From Bacteroidales bacterium (lineage in GTDB: Bacteria; Bacteroidota; Bacteroidia; Bacteroidales; P3), in assembly GCA_017522105.1 (NCBI GenBank), contig JAFXAA010000035.1, positions 1 to 64,000 on the forward strand: a stretch of 64,000 nt of DNA. Reading direction: 5' to 3'. A model generated the notes under the pieces. The model saw nothing but the letters and a program-made list of their open reading frames with translations. It searched no databases and was not told the origin of the DNA. Of this stretch, positions 59,893 to 64,000 are shown piece by piece. The position numbers were made by a program, and so were the translations under genes. Every line of letters starts with the position of its first letter. Positions within the stretch are counted from its first letter, which is position 1.

Positions 59893-60810
59893 CTATTGTT
59901 TAACCTCCACCTTCTCGGCAACGGGAATCTCCACCTTCTCGGCGGCAGGTGCCGACGGCGCCTCGGCGGCCTTGGGGGCCGGCTTCACGGCGGGCGCGGG
60001 GAAGCCCACATCCTTGATAGCACCCGTCGGGCACTCGGTGACGCACTTGCGACAGGCTATGCACTTCTTGTAGTCGATATACGACAGGTTGCCCTCAACG
60101 GTGATGGCCTCCATGGGGCACACCTTGGCGCACTTGCCGCAGCCTATGCAGGCGTTGGCGCAGGTCTTCATGGCCACAGCGCCCTTCTCCTTGTTCACGC
60201 AGCTCACGTACACGCGGCGCTCTTTCTTGCCTTTGTTGCGCAGCTCTATGATGCGGCGCGGGCAGGCCTTGGCGCAGGCTCCGCAGGCCGTGCACTTGTC
60301 GGCGTCAACCACAGGCACCCCGTCGGGCCCCATGTGGATGGCGTCAAACTGGCAGGCCGCCACGCAGTCGCCACAGCCCAGGCAGCCGAAGGGGCAGCCG
60401 CTCTCGCCGGTATAGACCGTGTTCTGGAAAGCGCAGGAGCGCAGGCCGTCGTAGTTCGAGCGGCGTTTGTCGCCGCAGTTGGCAGGGTTGCAGCGCACCA
60501 CAGCCACCATCGGCTCGCCCTGCTCGACGGCACAGCCCAGCAGCTCGGCAATCTTGGCGGCCACAGCGTCGCCGCCGGGGGCGCAGCGCAGACCGTCGAG
60601 GCTGTGCTGCGCCACGCAGGCCTCGGCAAAGGCTCGGCAACCGGCCTTGCCGCAGCCGCCGCAGTTGGCGCCGGGCAACACCTCGGCAACCTCGTCGATC
60701 AGCGGGTCCTCGACCACCTTGAACTTCTGGGCCACAATGTAGAGCACCTCGGCAAAGATGATGCCCAGCGCACCGAGCACCAACACCGCAATCAGGATTT
60801 GTTGAGTCAT
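59893..60810 (-). CDS. rnfB: Rnf complex subunit RnfB
   Basis: Ferredoxin-like subunit that accepts electrons from ferredoxin, 305 residues. It has an N-terminal membrane anchor, a CGGCGKAGC cluster near residue 50, and several [4Fe-4S] motifs (CLGCGDCVAAC, CTACGACAKACP, CIGCGKCAKVCP, CIACRKCVTECP). The C-terminus is an Ala/Pro-rich tail. It is the first gene of the cluster and has a consensus promoter 174 bp upstream. The RseC-like gene found before rnfB in some relatives is absent. Confidence 0.95.
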   Translation of the reverse strand: MTQQILIAVLVLGALGIIFAEVLYIVAQKFKVVEDPLIDEVAEVLPGANCGGCGKAGCRAFAEACVAQHSLDGLRCAPGGDAVAAKIAELLGCAVEQGEPMVAVVRCNPANCGDKRRSNYDGLRSCAFQNTVYTGESGCPFGCLGCGDCVAACQFDAIHMGPDGVPVVDADKCTACGACAKACPRRIIELRNKGKKERRVYVSCVNKEKGAVAMKTCANACIGCGKCAKVCPMEAITVEGNLSYIDYKKCIACRKCVTECPTGAIKDVGFPAPAVKPAPKAAEAPSAPAAEKVEIPVAEKVEVKQ

Positions 60811-60983
60811 ATTGTTGTTTTTGTTTTAGGATTATCGTTTTTTTTTCTTCCCGCGGCCGCAAAAAGTCCGCCTACACACCCACACCACTGAGCCGAAACC
60901 GTCGTCCACACACCACCATCACACTGAACCTCACCGCATTCCGTCCAATCGCCGACAGTCATGCACAGTCGTTTTAAACTTTG

Positions 60984-61015
60984 CAAAGATAAGTAAATAT
61001 CATAATATGGCAAAA
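60984..61015 (-). promoter_or_regulatory. Promoter of the rnf cluster
   Basis: On the minus strand ATTTTG (complement begins at 61011), 19 bp, TATCTTTG (complement of 60984-60991). The leader to the rnfB ATG is about 170 nt; no riboswitch is recognised in it. Confidence 0.82.
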
Positions 61016-61054
61016 TTTTTTTTTCCACATTCTGTGAATTTCCACGCCTCCGCC

Positions 61055-61190
61055 CCGGAGTCCCTACGGCCGAGGGGCGTAGTTCCGTCGCCTCCGCAAC
61101 GGCACTTCTTCAGTAGTTCTTCAGTCAAACACTGAAATACTACTGAAGAACTACTGAAGAACTACTGAAGAACGGCCGTAGGGACTCCGG
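61055..61190. repeat. Palindrome of 11-bp units, copy 3 (degenerate)
   Basis: Outer arms 61055-61072 and 61173-61190 are perfect 18-bp inverted repeats (CCGGAGTCCCTACGGCCG). Inside, a left array of two TTCTTCAG units (61106-61125), the loop CAAAC (61126-61130), and a right array of four 11-bp units, the first altered (ACTGAAATACT). The left side has an extra ~33 bp. It lies between the divergent rnf and usp promoters. Confidence 0.92.
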
Positions 61191-61298
61191 GGGAATGGCT
61201 GCGCTGCGGCAGTGCGACGACACGTCGCGGACAGCGAGGCGCCATGGGCAACGCGACACACAAAAGGGGCGCCCTGGCAGCGTTGAGGAAAGTTTTTT

Positions 61299-61329
61299 TT
61301 TGCCATGTCGGAAAAAATGTGTATTTTTG
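61299..61329 (+). promoter_or_regulatory. Promoter for the universal stress protein gene
   Basis: TTTG at the end of a T-run (61299-61302), 19 bp, TATTTTTG (61322-61329). The ATG follows 26 bp later. Confidence 0.82.
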
Positions 61330-61355
61330 CACTCGGAAATCATAAAAACAAAGAT

Positions 61356-62177
61356 ATGAACAAAGTAGTTGTCGGATTCGACTTTTCGTCAGGCTCGGCC
61401 TACGCCGTGGACCTGGCCATTGACATTGCAAACCGCTGGAAGAGCGACATCAGGCTCGTCTACGTGAAAGAGAAGAACGAGGCCGAGGAACCCATCCGCG
61501 AGGAGATTGAACGCCGCAACGCCGGCGTGGCGCACCTGCTGCAGGGCATCAAGCTGGAGTACGTGCTGCGCAAGGGAAACCCCGCCGACGAGCTGACGGC
61601 GCAGGCCCGCGAGGACAACGCCGCGCTCCTCATCGTGGGCACCCACGGCATGAGCGGCATGAAGACCAACATGCTGGGCCGCAATAGCTACCGCACCATC
61701 GAGCTGTCGCCGGTGCCCGTGCTTATAGTGCGCGAGGGCTTCAACTTCAACAAGTCGCTGGAGACCATAGTGGTGCCGCTGGACAACAGCGACGACACGC
61801 GCCAGAAGGTGAACATCGCCGCCACCTTCGCCAAGACCTTCGGTTCCACCATACACCTCCTGGGACTCTACACCGCCTCGGCGGCCGACGTGCGCGGCAT
61901 CGTGAACAACTACGTCCGCATGGTCGAGCGCTTCCTGGACAAGAACGAGGTCAAGTACGTCACCAAATACATGGAAGTCAGCAAGAACGTCACCGCCGAC
62001 ACGCTGGACTACGCCGCCTCCGTGCAGGCCGACATGATTGCCATCATGACCGAGCAGGAAAAGAGCCTCTCAAGCCTCATACTCGGTTCCTACGCCCAGC
62101 AGATGATCAACCAGTCCACCATCCCTGTGGTCACGGTGCGCCCCAAGGACGTGCTGGCCAACAGCAGCAACAACTGA
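61356..62177 (+). CDS. Universal stress protein with two UspA domains
   Basis: A 273-residue cytosolic protein of two UspA folds. The first begins VVVGFDFSSGSAYAVDLA and has the ATP-loop-like VGTHGMSGMKTNMLGRNSYRTI. The second begins TIVVPLDNSDDTRQKV and has only ILGSYAQQMINQSTIPVV, so the second site may not bind ATP. The start at ATG 61356 follows a consensus promoter; the upstream ATG at 61305 would overlap it. One base separates the stop from the next ATG. Confidence 0.92.
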   Translation: MNKVVVGFDFSSGSAYAVDLAIDIANRWKSDIRLVYVKEKNEAEEPIREEIERRNAGVAHLLQGIKLEYVLRKGNPADELTAQAREDNAALLIVGTHGMSGMKTNMLGRNSYRTIELSPVPVLIVREGFNFNKSLETIVVPLDNSDDTRQKVNIAATFAKTFGSTIHLLGLYTASAADVRGIVNNYVRMVERFLDKNEVKYVTKYMEVSKNVTADTLDYAASVQADMIAIMTEQEKSLSSLILGSYAQQMINQSTIPVVTVRPKDVLANSSNN

Positions 62178-62178
62178 C

Positions 62179-62613
62179 ATGAAGAAGACCCTCGCACTGC
62201 TCACAGCGCTGGCCCTCGGCGCGGCACTTCAGGCACAGGTGCGCCTTCAGGGTGACACCGGCGTGGAGCGCATGGTGGAGAAGCACATCGAGCTGAACAA
62301 CAAGGTGAAGACCATTCCGGGCTACCGCGTGCAGATTGCATCCTTCTCGGGCACAAGCTCCAAGGCCAACGCCTTCGACCTGCGCGACAGGTTCATTGCC
62401 GACTATCCGGAGGTGCAGGCCTACATAGTCTTCGACGAGCCCAACTTCAAGGTGAAGGTGGGCGACTTCCGCACACGTCTGGAAGCCTATGCGTTCCTGC
62501 AAAAAATCAAGGAGTTCTACAAGGGCTATATCACCAAGGACAACATCGTCCCGGAGCCGCCGGAGCAGACCGAGTACGCACCCGACGACGAGATGTCGGG
62601 CGACGAGGAATAA
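62179..62613 (+). CDS. Secreted SPOR-domain protein
   Basis: A 144-residue exported protein: signal peptide (LLTALALGAALQAQ), then a SPOR domain (GYRVQIASFSGTSSKANAF, PNFKVKVGDFRTRLEAYAFLQKIKEFY) that binds denuded peptidoglycan glycan strands in known members. Acidic C-terminal tail. Directly follows the stress-protein gene, probably cotranscribed; converges on hemW with 3 bp between stops. Confidence 0.88.
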   Translation: MKKTLALLTALALGAALQAQVRLQGDTGVERMVEKHIELNNKVKTIPGYRVQIASFSGTSSKANAFDLRDRFIADYPEVQAYIVFDEPNFKVKVGDFRTRLEAYAFLQKIKEFYKGYITKDNIVPEPPEQTEYAPDDEMSGDEE

Positions 62614-62616
62614 AAC

Positions 62617-63693
62617 CTAAACGAAGAGCGCCGCGGCCATGCCGTCGGCATGGAGCAGACCCTCCGCCGTGGGGCGGTAGACAGGCTGCGGGTCTGCGGG
62701 ACGCTCAATCCATCCACACTCTATATAGGGCTGCATAGCACGGTGCAGCCCTTCTCTGTACCCCTCGGGCACAGCGGCGGCGGCGAGGCCGTCGGTGGTG
62801 CGCAGGGCGGTCATCAGCAGCTCGTTGCAGGCATCGGCTTCGCTCAGCGCCTCCTCGCCGCCCACGGTCCACGCCCCGTCGGCATCCATAGGACTGTTCC
62901 AGCGCCTGCAGCGCCCGTCGAAACTGTGGGCCGAGGGGCCGAGCCCCAGATAGGGGGTGCGGTCCCAGTAGCGGCTGTTATGGCGCGAGCGGAAACCGGG
63001 GAGGGCGAAGTTGCTCACCTCGTACTGCGCGAAGCCTTGGGCCTCAAGGGCCGAACGCATGGCGTGATATTGCTCCGCCACCTCGTCGTCGCCCGGCAGC
63101 GCCACCCTCCCCTGCCCCACCTGCATGGCCAAGGCCGTGCCGGGCTCAACGGTGAGCGCGTAGGCCGAGACATGGGTCACCCCCGCAGGCACCACGGGGG
63201 GGTGCGCACGGCCGGGCAGGCCATAAATGAAGTCGATGCTGATGTTGCCGAAGCCTGCCGCGCGCGCGTTCTCTATCGCCTCCAGCGCCTGGCGCGCGGT
63301 GTGGCTCCTGTTGAGCAGCCGCAGCGATGCCTCGTCGAGGCTCTGAACACCGATGCTCAAGCGGTTGAAGAAGCGCAGCTCCGCCAGGGCGCCGAGGTAG
63401 TCCGGCGTCAGATCCTCGGGGTTGGCCTCGATGGTCGCCTCACACACATGCGAGAGGTCGAACCACCGCCGCAGGCCCTCCACCACCCTGGCCAAAAGGC
63501 CGAGGGGCAGCAGCGACGGCGTTCCGCCGCCAAAATAAACCGTCTGTATCGGGTGCGCCTGCTCGCCGTGGCGCAGCGCCATCTCCGCCAGCAGCGCGTC
63601 CACATAGCCCTCCGCCTTGCGCAGCGACGGCAGGGAATAGAAGGCACAATAGGTGCACTTGCGGTGGCAGAAAGGAACGTGGACGTATATCAT
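62617..63693 (-). CDS. hemW: Radical SAM protein HemW (coproporphyrinogen III oxidase-like)
   Basis: Radical SAM protein of the HemN/HemW family; HemW members act as haem chaperones rather than oxidases. The 358-residue product has the cluster cysteines C9, C13 and C16 (CHRKCTYC), YFGGGTPSLLP, EANPEDLTP, RLSIGVQSLDEASL and YEVSNFALPG. The linker between GLPG and HVSAYALTVEPGT is about 7 residues shorter than usual, lying at a G-rich run near 63200. The ATG at 63693 overlaps the upstream stop as ATGA, so the longer frame to 63915 is not used. Confidence 0.92.
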   Translation of the reverse strand: MIYVHVPFCHRKCTYCAFYSLPSLRKAEGYVDALLAEMALRHGEQAHPIQTVYFGGGTPSLLPLGLLARVVEGLRRWFDLSHVCEATIEANPEDLTPDYLGALAELRFFNRLSIGVQSLDEASLRLLNRSHTARQALEAIENARAAGFGNISIDFIYGLPGRAHPPVVPAGVTHVSAYALTVEPGTALAMQVGQGRVALPGDDEVAEQYHAMRSALEAQGFAQYEVSNFALPGFRSRHNSRYWDRTPYLGLGPSAHSFDGRCRRWNSPMDADGAWTVGGEEALSEADACNELLMTALRTTDGLAAAAVPEGYREGLHRAMQPYIECGWIERPADPQPVYRPTAEGLLHADGMAAALFV

Positions 63694-64000
63694 GCCAGCA
63701 ACTGGTCGGCCGCGGCGTAGGGGCTTATCTTGTTGTCGAGGATGTCCTTCTTGAGGGCCTCGATGCGCTCCTCCATGCCGGGGGTGTTGTAGAAGCGCTC
63801 GCGCAGCCCGTTCTCCAGCGCTTCGGTCATGATGCGCAGGTTCTGCTGCTGCCGTTTGTGGTAGAAGTAGCCGTTCTGCTTGGTGAAGGTGACGTACTCC
63901 ATCACCGAGTTCCACAGCTCGTCAATGCCCTCCTTGGTGTATGCGGAGCAGAGCGTGACCTTCACCGTCCAGCCGCTCTCCGGCATGGGAAAGAGGTGCA
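63690..64000 (-). CDS. meaB: MeaB/ArgK-type GTPase, C-terminal part (cut by window end)
   Basis: The last ~100 residues of a methylmalonyl-CoA mutase-associated G protein: VTLCSAYTKEGIDELWNSV with the G5-like SA motif, the dimerisation helix NGYFYHKRQQQNLRIM, and the tail IEALKKDILDNKISPYAAADQLL. The gene continues beyond position 64000. The protein loads or guards the B12 cofactor of the mutase used in propionate metabolism. It overlaps hemW by ATGA. Confidence 0.88.
   Translation of the reverse strand, partial: HLFPMPESGWTVKVTLCSAYTKEGIDELWNSVMEYVTFTKQNGYFYHKRQQQNLRIMTEALENGLRERFYNTPGMEERIEALKKDILDNKISPYAAADQLLA

Noticed and set aside
60811-60983. Riboswitch in the rnf leader
   Set aside because: The ~170-nt leader shows C/A-rich sequence without a recognisable conserved aptamer.
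61055-61190. Palindromes as simple rho-independent terminators
   Set aside because: Two of the three full copies lie between divergent promoters and lack T-runs; the real terminators in the window are shorter stems at gene ends.
1-64000. tRNA, rRNA, insertion sequences, prophage or integrative element
   Set aside because: No cloverleaf-like sequence, transposase, integrase, capsid or mobilisation gene could be recognised.

Overview
The window reads as a chromosomal segment from a G+C-rich member of the Bacteroidota, most likely order Bacteroidales. The reasons are lineage-typical genes (two secreted proteins with type IX secretion 'gliding' C-terminal domains, a GldH-like lipoprotein, DUF6266, FISUMP-type and SUMF1-type lipoproteins, an rnfBCDGE cluster), promoters of the Bacteroidota form TTTG-N19-TAnnTTTG, and many lipoproteins. 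The species cannot be named from sequence alone. I see no rRNA or tRNA gene, no CRISPR array, no transposase and no phage module.

Layout. 0.2-9.1 kb (+): topA, a GT2 glycosyltransferase, a beta-barrel protein, coaD, recG, a GNAT acetyltransferase and mltG, with short or overlapping junctions. 9.3-15.2 kb (+): a T9SS cargo protein, asd, a gldH-like gene and uvrC. 15.2-23.1 kb (-): hflX, a GT4 glycosyltransferase, a parC-like topoisomerase subunit A, lepB and a second GT4. 23.4-25.6 kb: an AT-richer accessory patch with a DUF6266 protein and a FISUMP lipoprotein. 25.7-31.7 kb (+): META lipoprotein, NUDIX hydrolase, dprA, YwqK/MORN lipoprotein, cca-like nucleotidyltransferase, then crt and hbd of CoA beta-oxidation/butyrate-type chemistry. 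31.7-39.6 kb (-): miaA, aroA, a sigma-54 activator, dnaG, hydE and a GH20-like lipoprotein that has lost its catalytic core. 39.9-44.7 kb (+): a Wzx-type flippase, a small lipoprotein, a frame-split radical SAM gene, an unknown gene and pepD. 44.7-52.5 kb (-): an OppB-like permease, tsaB, lolA, folE, SUMF1 lipoprotein, rlmI, rpe, yitT and yggS. 52.6-60.8 kb (-): a T9SS cargo protein, a small secreted protein, and rnfE-G-D-C-B, transcribed B to E, with no rnfA. 61.4-62.6 kb (+): universal stress and SPOR proteins. 62.6-64 kb (-): hemW and the 3' end of a meaB-like gene.

The most unusual content is repetitive DNA. (1) Arrays of 7-bp (sometimes 8-bp) units, mostly of the form AGTNNNN or its complement, occur at many gene junctions and also inside dnaG, cca, a NUDIX gene, a GT4 gene and a radical SAM gene. 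They are often arranged as a forward array, a short core and an inverted array. Because 7 is not a multiple of 3, loss or gain of one unit shifts frame; the radical SAM gene is in fact split exactly at a seven-unit array, and loss of one unit would rejoin it. At least nine genes end inside such arrays. (2) A second family consists of near-perfect palindromes of 11-bp units, with three copies (1-91, 39652-39766, 61055-61190) and a half-copy (9109-9161); the two copies with both flanks visible lie between divergent genes.

Many adjacent genes overlap by ATGA, which suggests translational coupling. Convergent or 3' ends at 31.7 kb, 44.7 kb and 52.6 kb have strong hairpins.
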